Source of the DNA: Porphyra umbilicalis
Taxonomy: Eukaryota; Rhodophyta; Bangiophyceae; Bangiales; Bangiaceae
Direction of reading: 5' to 3'
NCBI GenBank assembly: GCA_002049455.2
Contig: KV918800.1
Span: forward strand, 1 to 64,000
Length of the DNA stretch: 64,000 nucleotides
The stretch's first letter is position 1. Every line of letters begins with the position of its first letter. The notes beneath the pieces are model-generated. The model made no database searches. It was not told where the DNA came from and saw only the letters and a list, made by a program, of their open reading frames with translations. Below are positions 10,384 through 20,972 of the stretch, one piece after another. A program made the position numbers and the translations under genes.

Positions 10384-11370
10384 TCACAGACCGCCGGCGT
10401 GACGGTGACAGAGCGGGGTGGGGTGCCCGACGCAGAGACGGCGGGGGATGGCAGGCGTGAGCACCGCGCACGCCGCGTCAACGACGGCGACCGTGCGGAG
10501 CGTCGCGAGCGCCGCCGTGACCAGGTGCGGATCCGCGGGGGGGGTCCCCGCGGGCGGCAGGAGAGCGACGCGCGGGGCGGGGAGGGGAAGGAGGGTGGGG
10601 AAGGGGGGGAGGGGGGGACGGTTCCCACCCTCACCCCCGCCGCCGCTGCCACCCACGGCGATGGACAGAGGGCCCGCGGCGGCAACGCACGCACAGCAGC
10701 GGGTGCGGAAGAACACGCCCGACACGGCCGTCGATGCCTTGTCCGTCCAACGCGGACCGCCCTCCGCCGTCGGCGGGGCGTGGCGCGTCGACGGCGGCTG
10801 CGGGGGCTTCCCTGCCACGGGCGGCGACGCGCAGAGCGGCCGCCACCGCTGCCTGCGTAGCGAGCACCGGCGGCGACGGCGGCGGCGGCGGTGGCGGCGG
10901 CGGCGGGCGCGACGCCGCGCCGCCGGCGGGCGGCGGCTGGGGCAGAGCGACGAGCACGGCGGTGAGGGCCGTCAACCCCCCCCGGGCGACCATGTCGACC
11001 CGCCCCCACGGGTTGGCGTGGCAGCGGCAATGCGCGCCAATGGCAGACACGACAGCAGGGAGGGCGGCGAGGCGGTCGCCGGCGGCGGGCACTGACGGCG
11101 TCCCGCCGTCCGCCACGGCGGCGGCGAGCGCGGAGAGCAACGCGGCCGTGGTGCCGCCGTCGGCGGTGGCAGTTTCGGGAGCGCCCGCGCGCTCCCTCGT
11201 CATCGTGGTGCCAAAGGCGTCCCCCACAGCCGTCACGGGCGGCCACAACAGGATCGCCGCGGCGGCGGCGGCGGCGGCGGCGGCTGTGGCGGCGGTCACC
11301 TCCGCCACGGCGGTGACCGCCGGCTAGGGCGGCGGCGGACCGCCCCCCCGCACCCCGTCGTCGTCTTCAT
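10384..11370 (-). CDS. Unrecognised Ala-rich protein, possibly with armadillo-like helices; frame broken
   Basis: I do not recognise this gene. A likely start is ATG 11370, in another frame from the main block that begins VTAVAEVTAATAAAA after a G-run. The main block contains helical segments such as TTAALLSALAAAVADGG, RLAALPAVVSAIGAH, VDMVARGGLTALTAVLVAL and VLATQAAVAAALRVAARG. Their spacing and GG-x-x-x-L pattern weakly resemble armadillo repeats. A second frame continues with TAVSGVFFRTRCCACVAAAG and LVTAALATLRTVAVVDAAC up to a stop at 10384. The shift lies between about 10720 and 10830. Whether this is one gene with indels, a spliced gene or a relic cannot be settled from the sequence. 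Confidence 0.4.
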
Positions 11371-11758
11371 CGTCTGCCGCTCGCACCCCCCCCCCCCCCG
11401 ACTTGTCGACGGCGGCCAAGTCGGTGACGCCCGCCGCACGTGACACGAAGGAGAAAACAAGCGTTAGTGGTCCTTATGAGGCCTTATCTCACGTATGTAG
11501 TACAGGTACTGGATATCCAAACGTTAAGCCAAAACTAAACAGATCATGTCTCAATCTTGGGCTCCCCTGGATGCTCACTATGGGTGGGCCTCCTATGTGG
11601 CGGACCGACAATCCACGAATGCCCGACAAAGAACCTCGGTGAATGGCCGATCGTCACATGACTGTTTCCATGCCACGGCTCACGCATTCCATGGGCGTGT
11701 ATTGACTCGAAACGGAACCAGGGGATTATTTCCAAACGTTTGGGGGCGCATCCAAAAA
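11371..11758. other. Gene-free stretch downstream of DHCR24 and upstream of the Ala-rich gene
   Basis: This moderately AT-richer stretch may include an exon-like minus-strand segment around 11400-11460 (SRAAGVTDLAAVDKS), but nothing firm. Confidence 0.3.
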
Positions 11759-11792
11759 GGCCTGTTTGGAGTGGCGCGCCTCCAAACAGGCC
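11759..11792. other. Perfect 13-bp stem hairpin 3' of DHCR24
   Basis: GGCCTGTTTGGAG (11759-11771) is mirrored by CTCCAAACAGGCC (11780-11792) with an 8-nt loop. It lies about 140 bp beyond the DHCR24 stop codon, in the presumed 3' untranslated or flanking region. Its role is unknown. Confidence 0.6.
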
Positions 11793-11931
11793 CGTTCGTA
11801 GTGGCCCTGCCGTTGAAGATACGAAACTAGAGCATTCGCGTACCAAAGGACAGTGCCGTCCGGGAGGCCGGCACAGAAAATTACAAAAAAGCACCCAAGA
11901 AAAAGACGGTAAGGCGGAACGGACAGGCACA

Positions 11932-13689
11932 CTACGCCCGCTTGGCCTTGCCCGTCGACGTGGCCGCCTTGGCCTGCGCAGACGCGGAGGCGCCCTTGCG
12001 GCCGACCTTGTAGTAGACGTCCATAAACACCCCCTCCGCCCCGTACTTGGCCCGGCACGCGGCGTACAGGGTGCGGTCAAACATGCGCCAGAAGTCCGCC
12101 TCGTCCAACTCGCTAATCGCGTACATGGCCTGGTAGCCGTGGTGCTCAATGAGCCACTGCTCCATCGTGTGGCTCGCCGCCGCCGTGTCAAATGCTTCCC
12201 CGCGGAGGATCGGCCCCGGCGTGTACCACACGCCCACGTCCGTGTACATTTGCGCGTCGGGCGAGTCGCCCGGCGCGAGCGGGACGCGGTGCTCGTACCC
12301 CGGCTCCGCGTCGAGCATCGTCCCCCGCCGCGTCTTGAACAGCCGGTGCGGACACAACCACAGCGGATAAATGTCGTACGTGTCGTGCATCAACTCCATG
12401 CAGGCGGCCGTGTGGCGCAGCGGCACGAGGACGTCGTGCGCCACAAACTTGGTGTTGTAGTATTCCCAAAGGCGGGCGACCATAGTGAGTTTGAGGAAGC
12501 TCACGCGGGGGGGCATTAGCCAGCCGGCAAGCCACCGGAACGCTGCCGCGTTGCCAAACGGCACGAGCAGCTCCGCCTCCCAGTAGAGGCTGCGCGTGTG
12601 CCGGTGGTAGTAGTCGCGCGTCGGCACGTACTCGACGCGCGGCGCCCCATCGACAGAGGAGTTGAGGATCGTTTCCGCGTAGCGGTGGAACCACGGCTTG
12701 AACCACCACCCCATCCGGTTGACGGGGCCAACCGCCTTGGCTTCTGCCTCGGACGCATAGTCGGCGACGGTGATGACGCCGTGGCGCGAGTCGTAGATGA
12801 GGCCCTCCACGTACTCGCTCCACGGGCGGTCGGCGGGGGCCATGAGGCGCTCCCACGCCACCCCCAACTCGCGCAGCGTCCCCCGCACGGGGTAGTAGGT
12901 GACGCGCATGTACGGCTCGACGGGGATGAGGCGGAGTTCGGCAGCGACGAGCAGCCCGAGTGCCCCGTACGACCACGGGAGAGCGAAAAAGAGGTCCGAC
13001 GCCTCGTTATCGCGCGTCGCGTGCACGAGCGTGCCGTCCGCAATGACAACGTCGACCGACTCGACAATGTCGGAAAAGAGCCCATACTTGTGGCTCGACC
13101 CCTCAATGCCGTACCCATTGATGAGGCCCCCCACCGTCAGGTCGTCATACTCGGGCACGACCGGCGTGCACACGCCACGCGGCAGCAGCGCCGCCGTCAG
13201 GCGCCCCATATCCACGTACGGTTCGACCTTGACGCGCTGCCGCTCCACGTCCACGTCGACCACATCCTGCAACGCCGACAAGTCGACGGGAAACGGCGAC
13301 CCGGCCTGCTTGTACGCCCCGTCCCGCGTCGAGACGGACCAAAATGACTGCCGCGCCGTGCAAATCCGCCCGTCGGCCGTCGGGTCGCGGGCGCGCACGC
13401 GCGCCTGCACCGCCGCCACGCGGGCGGCGTGGACGGCCTCGGTCGCCGGCCCCCGCCGGCGCGCCGCCACTGCCGTGCGGGCCGAGTGGAGCGCCGCCCA
13501 CAGGAAGGAGAGGGGCAGGACGACGGGGACAATGACGAGCCAGCGGAAGCGCGCGAGGAGGTCGACGAGGGAAAAGGGGGCGCCGTCGCCCGTCGGGCGG
13601 GGGCGCTCGGGGGGGGGGGTGGCAGACCAAAAGGGGTTGGCCGGCAGCGCACGGCCGGCGCCGTCGGCGGCGCCGTTGCTGCCAGCCAT
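11932..13689 (-). CDS. DHCR24: Delta(24)-sterol reductase (DHCR24/DWF1 family)
   Basis: Starting at ATG 13689 gives 585 residues, close to other DHCR24 proteins plus an N-terminal extension. Residues ~45-75 hold a membrane anchor (FRWLVIVPVVLPLSFLWAAL). The FAD-binding PCMH-type domain follows: QSFWSVSTRDGAYK, VKVEPYVDMGRLT, PEYDDLTVGGLINGYGIEG (flavin-contacting loop), SSHKYGLFSDIVESV and PWSYGALGLLVAAELRL. The C-terminal part includes WMFKPWFH-like and SLYWEAELLVPFGN blocks and EGVFMDVYYKVGRKG near the end. The enzyme reduces the C24 double bond of sterol intermediates with NADPH at the endoplasmic reticulum, on the route to cholesterol-type sterols. There is no intron and no frame break. 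Upstream, an open frame runs on to 13800 but without another ATG. Confidence 0.95.
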   Translation of the reverse strand: MAGSNGAADGAGRALPANPFWSATPPPERPRPTGDGAPFSLVDLLARFRWLVIVPVVLPLSFLWAALHSARTAVAARRRGPATEAVHAARVAAVQARVRARDPTADGRICTARQSFWSVSTRDGAYKQAGSPFPVDLSALQDVVDVDVERQRVKVEPYVDMGRLTAALLPRGVCTPVVPEYDDLTVGGLINGYGIEGSSHKYGLFSDIVESVDVVIADGTLVHATRDNEASDLFFALPWSYGALGLLVAAELRLIPVEPYMRVTYYPVRGTLRELGVAWERLMAPADRPWSEYVEGLIYDSRHGVITVADYASEAEAKAVGPVNRMGWWFKPWFHRYAETILNSSVDGAPRVEYVPTRDYYHRHTRSLYWEAELLVPFGNAAAFRWLAGWLMPPRVSFLKLTMVARLWEYYNTKFVAHDVLVPLRHTAACMELMHDTYDIYPLWLCPHRLFKTRRGTMLDAEPGYEHRVPLAPGDSPDAQMYTDVGVWYTPGPILRGEAFDTAAASHTMEQWLIEHHGYQAMYAISELDEADFWRMFDRTLYAACRAKYGAEGVFMDVYYKVGRKGASASAQAKAATSTGKAKRA

Positions 13690-15343
13690 CGTGGGCACGC
13701 GGGGGGGGCTCGACGGGGGGGACGTGGTCGGCGCCGGCCCGGCGGTCGGGAGCGCGGCCAACACATCAAGAAAACGTACCCCATCCCGCTGTATGCCCAA
13801 CTGAGGTGCGTCTCATCAGGCCTTGCCGGTGCCCGCCCATTGGCGGCCAAGTGGCTCGCCACCGGGCCACGAGGTCGATGACACTGTCCCAAATGGCCAT
13901 GGCGGGTGGTGGCCCAGCCGACTCCCCGTGCCCGTGTGGCCCATCGTCGGCCACTCGGGGTGGCTCGACGTGAGACGGATGAGTGGCGGCGCGCCTGCCA
14001 ATGGGGTGAGGGCATGCAAGTCAGCTGTCGCCGTCCTGCTCGAGCGGGGGAAGGCTGTCGAGGGCGCTCAGCAACTCCAACGCAATGAACGCCAACGTCG
14101 ACCAGAAGTAGGAAAAAGAGGGAGCACCAGTGCAGCCACCGCGGTCAGGACAAAAAAGACGCTGCCTCGTGCTCGCGCAGCGCCGCAGCGGCGCTGGCCT
14201 CGGCGGTCGACGGCCGCGCACAGAGCCGCCTTCATGGGGGCTAGTTGACGCCAACGGGGGCAACGCCTCGCGCCTACGCCACTGGCAGCCATGCCATGGC
14301 CGCCCAGTGGTGCCCGCCGCCGTCGACGCGTCAAGTGTCGCGTCATTGGAAACGCGCGGTCGGCGCGGTCGGGAGCCCCCCGCCACCACCCGCAGCGACC
14401 GCCCCGACCATGCCAATGCCAACGGCGGGCCGAGGCCGACGGGCGCGTGGCGTGCGACGCCAACCTCGACACCCACCCGCGACCGAGGTGAGAGGCCGCC
14501 GCCACGCCCCCCCCCCTCCACCCCGCAGACGGCGACGGCACGACAGACGGTGGGCATGCGGAGCGGCTCGTCGCACCGCCACCGGGTGGCCATCGGCCGG
14601 CGGGCCAGACGCCGCCCGTGAGGTGGTTGCCGCCACAGTGGGCGCCGCGGCGGCGGGCACCGGCCTTGGTAGCGTCGACGCGACGAGTGGGTGCCCCCCC
14701 CCCGGATTGATGAGCCGCACGGCGTTGGGCGGCGCAGCGTCCCGCTGCCCGCGCACCGCCGAAAATCATAGCTGTCTCGTCGTTGACGTGCGCCCGGCTA
14801 CTGCGGCCGCAGGCGCAGACGGCGCGGGCGGCAAGCGGCCACCGGCGCCGTGCGGCCGGTGCGCCCACGGGGCCACCATAGAGGGGAGGGCGGCGGCGGG
14901 GAGCGCGTGGGGAGGCCTTGTCGAGAGCAGCGGGCAGGTACAGAGGGTGGGAGAGCGGCGCTCTCGGTGGGCAAAACAATGCTCCGGACAAGCGCGGAAA
15001 CAAGTGCTGGTGGCTGGAGCGGTGGGGCAGGGCCACTCGAGCCCCAAAGCAGCAAGGGAGGAGGAAACATCAAAGAACACGCCGACCTCTTGGTTCAACG
15101 ATGGTGTCTTGTGCTCTGCCGCGGTCGTCGCGCGGTGCCGATAGAATAGAACAAAGAAAAGGGTGGTGAAGGGCGGCAGCAAGCCAGCACAAACGCGGCG
15201 GTGCGCCGAGCCCCAAAAAGAAGGAAGAGGCGGCAGAAAAGGAAAAAAGTCCAAGGCGACAAACAATGGGAAAGCGCGGGACTGGGCAAGGCGGCGGCGC
15301 ATGGTCGACCCAGTGAGTCGGCCAACCGCCCCCTCCACCCCCC
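13690..15343. other. Long GC-rich stretch without a supported gene
   Basis: Many frames are open because of composition. One minus-strand end near 14021-14130 reads YFWSTLAFIALELLSALDSL before a stop and could be a short membrane-protein exon, but its upstream part does not connect to anything convincing. Confidence 0.35.
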
Positions 15344-16275
15344 TCACTCCTTCCCCTCTGGCTTCTTCTCCTGTGGCTTCTTGCCAAAGCCAAAGAAGCG
15401 GCCAATCTTGCCCATGATGTCCGCGTCGGGGTCCTCGTAGCCGACCTCCACGTGGGGCAGGCGCAAGTCAAAGCCTGTAGCAATCCCCACGCGACACAGC
15501 AGCACGGGGTAGAGCAGCACGGTGCGAGAAAAAGGGTCAGACATGGCTCCGCGCCGTTCACACGGTGCCCCTCGTGTCGGCACACGCCGCGTGCGCTTCA
15601 CACGCACAGCAAGAGTGTGCAGCCCAGCGAGGGCGGAGAGCCCGTCACCTGGCCCCACCAGCTGCCTCAAGAGACGTTGCACATACGTTCCCCATTGTCG
15701 TATTTCGGAACTGTCAGAGTGACGCCCCATGCCAAGCAGCAGCACAGAACAAAAAACAGAGCAAGGCAACACAGAACAGTCAGTCCCCAGCTCAGCCGCG
15801 CCCAACGCACAACCACATATTCCGCACACGACGGCGCCAGCAGCGGGGCAAGCGCAAGACAACAAAACGGACCAGGGCAAGCACGAGAACCGGGCGGGTC
15901 ACCGACTTCCAAAGCTCGCCATGGGCATGGGGATCCCCCCCTCGGGCACGTCCTCATAGCCGAGCGGCTTGATCAAGCCGCGCGCTTCCTTGCGGCGCCA
16001 CGCCTCAATGGGGTCCTCCCCCGGCTGGATGTCGAGTTTGTTGGACTGAAAGTGCGCTTCCGTGTCGGCGCGCCGCTGCTCCACCTCCGCCATGTACTTG
16101 GCGGCCGCCTTTTCGTCGCGGCGGCGGGCGAGCATCGCCCGCTGCGCGTCGACTTCGGCTTGCCGCTGCTCCTCCGAGCGGCCCCGCAGCGCCATGCGGG
16201 GGCGACAAACGCACGTGTCGGCGCCGCCGCCAGGGGCGCGTGCGAGGAGGGGAGGGGGGGGGGGAGGAAGGCCAT
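15344..16275 (-). CDS. Small conserved protein of unknown function, three exons with a 24-nt microexon; probable plastid transit peptide
   Basis: Exon 1 runs from ATG 16195 (or 16275 with an indel) to 15907, the microexon is 15687-15710, and exon 3 is 15344-15474. Introns 15711-15906 and 15475-15686 have GT-AG ends (GTCGGT...CTGACAG and GTATGT...GCTACAG). Phases join exactly: ...MPMASFG + IPKYDNGE + RFDLRLPHVEVGY. From ATG 16195 the product has 147 residues. It has a charged helical N-terminus (EEQRQAEVDAQRAMLARRRDEKAA), the block GLIKPLGYEDVPEGG, and a C-terminus EDPDADIMGKIGRFFGFGKK ending in a Lys/Glu tail. Upstream, in a frame one base off, lies MAFLPPPLPS...TRAFVAPA, which looks like a red-type plastid transit peptide. 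An indel near 16200 would fuse it. I know of no assigned function. Confidence 0.72.
15687..15710 (-). other. 24-nt microexon
   Basis: The exon reads TTCCGAAATACGACAATGGG plus GAAC, flanked by CTCTGACAG upstream and GTATGTGC downstream. It supplies IPKYDNGE, restoring one continuous frame across the gene. Confidence 0.7.
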
Positions 16276-16936
16276 GGCGGCTGCGCAGGGGGGGGGGGGG
16301 GGGGGGGCGGCGGCTCGGTCGACGGGCCAAGGGCGGCGTCGGACGAGGGGGCGGCTGTCGGAGGGAGGGGGCGTCCACGGGCAAGGTGCGTGGGGGAAGG
16401 CAAGGCAGCGCGTCGCGGGCCTCGGTGTGGCAACGCGGGGGGTGGGGCGGCCGCGACAGGAGTGCGACTGCCGGGATAAAGACGTGAGGGGCCCCTTCTG
16501 CACTGACGTCCCCGCTCGTACGAGCAGGTGCCGCTTGGGCTGCGACGCTTGGGCCCGACCGTCCGCGCGGGGCCAATGCGCACCACCCATTGGCGTTTGG
16601 TGTTTGCCATTGTGCGCCATCTGGGGTGGGAACGGTGCCACGTGGGATGTGTGCCCCGCAGAGATATTTATTGGCGTGTGGGGGCGCACGAAACGACGCC
16701 GACCGTGGTCGCCACCACGACGGGCACGCGACGCCCCACGCCGCCGGTGCGCCGCCGCCCCGCGCGGGACTCGACCGGTGCGCGGCCGCGCGCGCCCCTG
16801 CGGCGGCCGCGGCGCTTGCCAGACGACACTGGCGCGCCCGCTGGCGCCCCAGTCGCCGGCGACGCGCCTCGCGGTGCCGGCGCGCCCCGCCCCCCCCCCC
16901 CCCCCCCCCACGCCCCGCCACCCCCCCCCCCCCCCC
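16276..16936. other. Gene-free stretch between two minus-strand genes
   Basis: Promoter region of the microexon gene and 3' flank of the GNAT gene. It includes long C runs at 16888-16939. No gene or RNA is supported. Confidence 0.4.
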
Positions 16937-18092
16937 TCACACCAAACTCCGGTACAAGATGTGAGCGTCGACGTAGTCGACCCCCCCCCCCCCCCCCCCC
17001 CGGGGCATCCGCGCGGCGGCCGGCAGGGTGCCGACGCGCACCATCCCCGCCGCCGCCCACAGCGCCGCCGCCGCCACATTGTCGTCAAAGACCAAGTTGA
17101 AGACGATGCCCCGGTAGCCGAGGTCCCCCGCCGCCCGCGCGTGCGCGGCGGCCATGAGCGCGCCGACGCCGCGGCGGCGCCACGGCGGCGCCGTCACGAA
17201 ACCCCCATTGGCGAGGTGGTCACACCGGCCGGGGAAGTTGGGCTTGACGTAAAAGATGCCCGCGAGGGGGGGGGGGGGGGCGCCGCCGTGTGCGGGGGGG
17301 GGGGGGCGCCGCCACGCCCTGGGCCCGTGCGCGCACCCCGCACCGGCCGGTAGGCGGCGCGCCGCCGCTGCTGTCGCCGCTGACGCCGCCACCGCCGCCG
17401 CCGCCGCCGCCGTCGCCGCCGTCGCCGCCCCGCCCACCAATGGTGAGGGTGCCCGTGAAGCCCGGCGCGCACAGCGGGCCGCCAATGATCACCACGCTGC
17501 CGCCGTCGCCGCCACGCCCGCCGGCGCCGCCGCGCCCGCCCCCGGCGCCGCCGCCGCCGCGCCCGCCGCCAGTGCCACGCCCACCATCCCCCCCACGGCC
17601 GCCATCCCCACCACGCCCGCCACTCCCGCCATCCCCGCCACGCCCGCCACGCCCACCATCCCCGCCGCACGCACCGCCCGCGCGTGCGGCGTCCCCCCCC
17701 CCCCGTCGTTGTGCCCCCCCCCCCCCCCCCCCCCCCCCGCCGTCCGGCGCGCCACCGCCACCCCCACCCCCGCCGCCGTCGCCGCCGCCGTCCGCCCCCC
17801 CCCCCCCCCCGCGGTGGCGGGCACGACCACAAACGCGTCGTGGGAGCAAAAGTAGGCGGCAAACGCAGCGTCGTCGAGCGGCGCCTCCCACGGCCACGCC
17901 CGGTCGACGACGATGGCGTGGCGCAGCAGCGCCGCCGCGGCGGGCCGATCCGCGGGTGTCAGCCGCCGCACGAGGACGGGCGTGCCGTCGCGGAGGGTGG
18001 CGGCGAGGGGGAGCCACGGGAGCGTGCCGCCGCCGGGGGGGAGGGGGAGCGGGGGGGGGGGGGGGGGACCCCGTGGCGTAGCACGACGCCAT
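16937..18092 (-). CDS. GNAT-family N-acetyltransferase with a Gly-rich insert; frame broken at C/G runs
   Basis: The N-terminal half (ATG 18092) contains LPLAATLRDGTPVLVRRLTPAD, then AWPWEAPLDDAAFAAYFCSHDAFVV, the usual opening of fungal/algal GNAT proteins. The C-terminal half contains GIFYVKPNFPGRCDHLANGGFV, then the acetyl-CoA-binding motif A as APPWRRRGVGALMAAAHARA. It ends with LGYRGIVFNLVFDDNVAAAALWAAAGM and a final YVDAHILYRSLV. Between them lie about 150 codons of low-complexity Gly/Ala/Val repeats (MAGVAGVVGM type). The halves are in different frames, and several poly-C/G tracts (for instance near 17700-17740 and 17800-17812) are the likely break points. By family, the enzyme moves an acetyl group from acetyl-CoA to an amine; the substrate is unknown. 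Confidence 0.75.
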
Positions 18093-18738
18093 GGGGGGGG
18101 GGTGGCGCGCACTTGGACGGCGCGTGGCAGGGCGTGGGGTGGGAAGGGGGGGGGGGGAGGGGCAGAGGAGGTCGTCCGTGCGCGCCGGGAGGTGGCGGGG
18201 TAGCTCTACACCCCGCTGCACGCAGCCTCGAGGGGCGCAGTCGAGGCGGGTTCACTCCGTGGAAGAATGCAAGCACCGCCTCATGCCGTTGACGAATACG
18301 GGTGATCCCGCTGAAAGACGATGACCGCGCTCAAAGATCCCAAATTCCTCCTCATCGTCTGCAGATGGGTGACAATTAAGTCGGTCACAATATAGTACTG
18401 TACCACACCAATTCGATTCAAATCTCTACGGATGCGCGACGGCATTCACTCGCCGACCGCCCAGGCGGGAGGTATCGACTGGGCCTCTCCCCCGCAGGCG
18501 CTCGCGGGCGGGCGCCCGCCCCCGCCGACGGCACTCATGAAGGCGACGCGGCCGCCGGCAGGCTCTCCGCCGCCGGCGCCTGCACGGCGGCACGGCCCGC
18601 CGGCGGCGGCGCCTGCACGGCACCGAGGCCGCCGTGGCGGCGGCGGCGCGGCCATGAGCAAGACGCTGCCGCAACGCCGGGCGCCTGCCCGGCGCACGGG
18701 GAGACGGCGGCGGGTCCACCCCCGGCCCCCGCCCGCCG

Positions 18739-18777
<39 letters not shown>

Positions 18778-19541
18778 CTGCCATGATGGGGGCGCCTGCG
18801 GCCGCCGGTGGCCACGCATCGCGCGCCGCAACCGCCCGAGCGTGACGGCCAGTCGTCGGTCGCCGACGGCGGCAGACGCGACGGGGTGGGGCGACGGCCG
18901 GCGCTCACCGGCCGGCGACGGCGGGGCCGCGGGCGCGCGCGCGCGACAGAAGCGGCTGGCGGTTGCGGTGGGGGGGCGGCCACGGCGGCCGCCCGACGGC
19001 GCGTCGGCTGTCGTGGGCGACCCGGTTGGGGGGCGCCGGGGGGGGGTGCCCGCCCGCGTGGCCGGCCGGGGGGGGGGCCGACCCCTGTCCCCACCCCGCG
19101 CGCGGCGCGTCGGGGCGCGGCGGCGCGTGGGGACACACGCGGGCGCCCCCCCCCCCGCGTCGGCCCCCGTCGGGCGCGTGTCGTGCCGCCCCGCCCGTTG
19201 GTGGGGTGCGGGCGACCCGCGCCGTGCTTATTGGGGTCGGCGCCGAGGGGCGGGTGGCCGCCGTCGTGCGCGGGGGCGTTTTGGGGGGGGGCAGCCGCCG
19301 TTGGTTCCTACGAACTGCGGGCGGCGCCTGGTCACCGACGGCGGGCGGTGTGGGGCGGCGGCGCGCGCGCGGGTTTGTCGACGCTGCTCGTCCCCCCCCT
19401 GTGGCGCCCGCTAGTGTTTTTGTGTCTCTTGCGGCAGCCGCCCGCCGTCCCCCACCGGCCGGGCCGACGGGGCCCCGCACGCCCGCCGCCGAGGCGCCGT
19501 GCGCGCCGTGTCCCCTGGCGGCCCCGCCGCTGCCGGTGTGG
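18093..19541. other. Very GC-rich stretch between divergent GNAT and armadillo genes
   Basis: Presumed shared upstream region. 18200-18430 is AT-richer. Long open frames at 18430-19540 on both strands are Arg/Ala/Pro artefacts without motifs. Confidence 0.4.
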
Positions 19542-20972
19542 ATGGACGCCCTTTCCCCGACGGCGGTGCACGGCACCGCCGCCTCCCCCGCGGGGCCGTC
19601 CAAGAACCCCGCCGGCGGCGGCGGCCTGCACGCGGCACCGCCGCCGGTGGGGGCGGCGCCAGGGGCGGCGGCGGGGGCACCCGGCGCGGCCGCGGGAGCC
19701 GCCGCCCCCCCGCCGGCGGATGGCGGCGGCAAGGGCGCCAAGCGGGAGCCGTCCAAGGTGTATGTGGACGCGAGCCTCCGCGGCATTGACAACATGCGGG
19801 AGCTCGGCGACGTTGTCGGCCTGCTCATTGCGTTGCGCGACGGGCTGGCGGGCAGCGGGGACCTCATTGCGCAGGCGGTGGGGGCCATTGAGGCGCACGT
19901 GGCGGGGGAGCGGCTGCGCGAGTCGACGCGGCTGCAGGTCGTCGGCTCGGGGGGCTTGGAGCTCGTCTTTAACGTCATGCTCCGCCACGGCACGGAGGCC
20001 AACGTGCAGCAGGTGGCGTGTTTGCTGCTCGTCAAACTCGCGCGCAAGGCGGCGGACGTGCAGGCCAAGATTGGGGAGCTCAAGGGCATCCAGCTGCTCG
20101 TCCACTCGATGCTCCAACACAAAACCGTCGAGGCGGTGCAGGCGGCGGCGATTGAGGCGCTGCTCAACCTCACCCCAGACCCCCAAAACCGGTGCATCAT
20201 TGGCCAGTTTTTCGGCATTGAGGTGACCGTCGCGGCGATGAAGACCTTCCCCGAGTCGGTCGCCGTCCAAAGCCACGGCTGCGCCTTCCTCGCCAACGTT
20301 GGGTATGAGAACCCCGACAACAAGGCCAGCATTGTCAAGGCGGGGGGCCTGAAAGCCACCCTCCGCGCCATGAAGCGGCACCGCAAGGTCACCATTGTGC
20401 ACCTGTGGGGGGCGCTCGCGCTCCGCAACTTGGCGCTCGACCACGAGGCGAACAAGGCGACGATTGGGGCGCTGGGGGGGATCAAGGCCCTCATTGGCGC
20501 CATGCTCACCTTTAAGGACGATTGCAGCGTGCAGGAGCAGTCGTGCGCGGCGCTGCGCAACATTGCCGTCGGCAATGAGGAGAATGAGCGGCAGGTGTCG
20601 GAGCTCCGCGGCGTCGAAGTCGTCCTCCGCGCCATGCGGCGCTTCCGCGGCGTGCGGGCCATCCATGAGAACGCGGTGGAGCTCCTCCGTGCCATGGCAT
20701 TGCTCGACGACTGGCACGCGACGCAGGTGATGAGCGCGGGGGGTATTGAGGCGGTGCTCTCCTCCATGATTGAGTACCGCGCCGTGTTTGCGCTCCAGGC
20801 GGCGGCGATTGACTTGGTCTTTGAGGTGGCCCACACGGGGGAAACCGCCAAGGAGCGCATCACCGCCGCGGGGGGGGTCGAAACCATCTCGTCGACGCTC
20901 AAGGCGCACATCCTGCAAAAGGATTTTGTGGAGAAGGGCGTCGCCGCGCTGCGGGTCATCCGGTCTGGATAG
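19542..20972 (+). CDS. Armadillo-repeat protein
   Basis: Starting at ATG 19542 (MDALSPTAVHG) gives 476 residues. The first ~75 residues are a low-complexity Ala/Pro/Gly leader. The rest is a solenoid of about nine to ten armadillo-type helical repeats: VVGLLIALRDGLAGSGDLI, GGLELVFNVMLRHGTEANV, GIQLLVHSMLQHKTVEAV, GIEVTVAAMKTFPESVAV, GGLKATLRAMKRHRKVTI, GGIKALIGAMLTFKDDCSV, GVEVVLRAMRRFRGVRAI, GGIEAVLSSMIEYRAVFAL and GGVETISSTLKAHILQ. The recurring GG(I/L)x(A/V)(L/V) helix start and the spacing of ~42 residues are diagnostic. Such proteins are protein-binding scaffolds; no enzymatic domain is present, and the partner and location are unknown. The frame is intact and intronless. Confidence 0.9.
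   Translation: MDALSPTAVHGTAASPAGPSKNPAGGGGLHAAPPPVGAAPGAAAGAPGAAAGAAAPPPADGGGKGAKREPSKVYVDASLRGIDNMRELGDVVGLLIALRDGLAGSGDLIAQAVGAIEAHVAGERLRESTRLQVVGSGGLELVFNVMLRHGTEANVQQVACLLLVKLARKAADVQAKIGELKGIQLLVHSMLQHKTVEAVQAAAIEALLNLTPDPQNRCIIGQFFGIEVTVAAMKTFPESVAVQSHGCAFLANVGYENPDNKASIVKAGGLKATLRAMKRHRKVTIVHLWGALALRNLALDHEANKATIGALGGIKALIGAMLTFKDDCSVQEQSCAALRNIAVGNEENERQVSELRGVEVVLRAMRRFRGVRAIHENAVELLRAMALLDDWHATQVMSAGGIEAVLSSMIEYRAVFALQAAAIDLVFEVAHTGETAKERITAAGGVETISSTLKAHILQKDFVEKGVAALRVIRSG

Noticed and set aside
14021..14270. Minus-strand short membrane-protein exon (YFWSTLAFIALELLSAL)
   Set aside because: Convincing only for about 30 codons. The upstream frame is compositional and no splice site joins it to a plausible start.
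18426..19136. Minus-strand ORF upstream of the armadillo gene
   Set aside because: Arg/Ala/Pro repeats in all frames without any motif; an artefact of extreme GC content.
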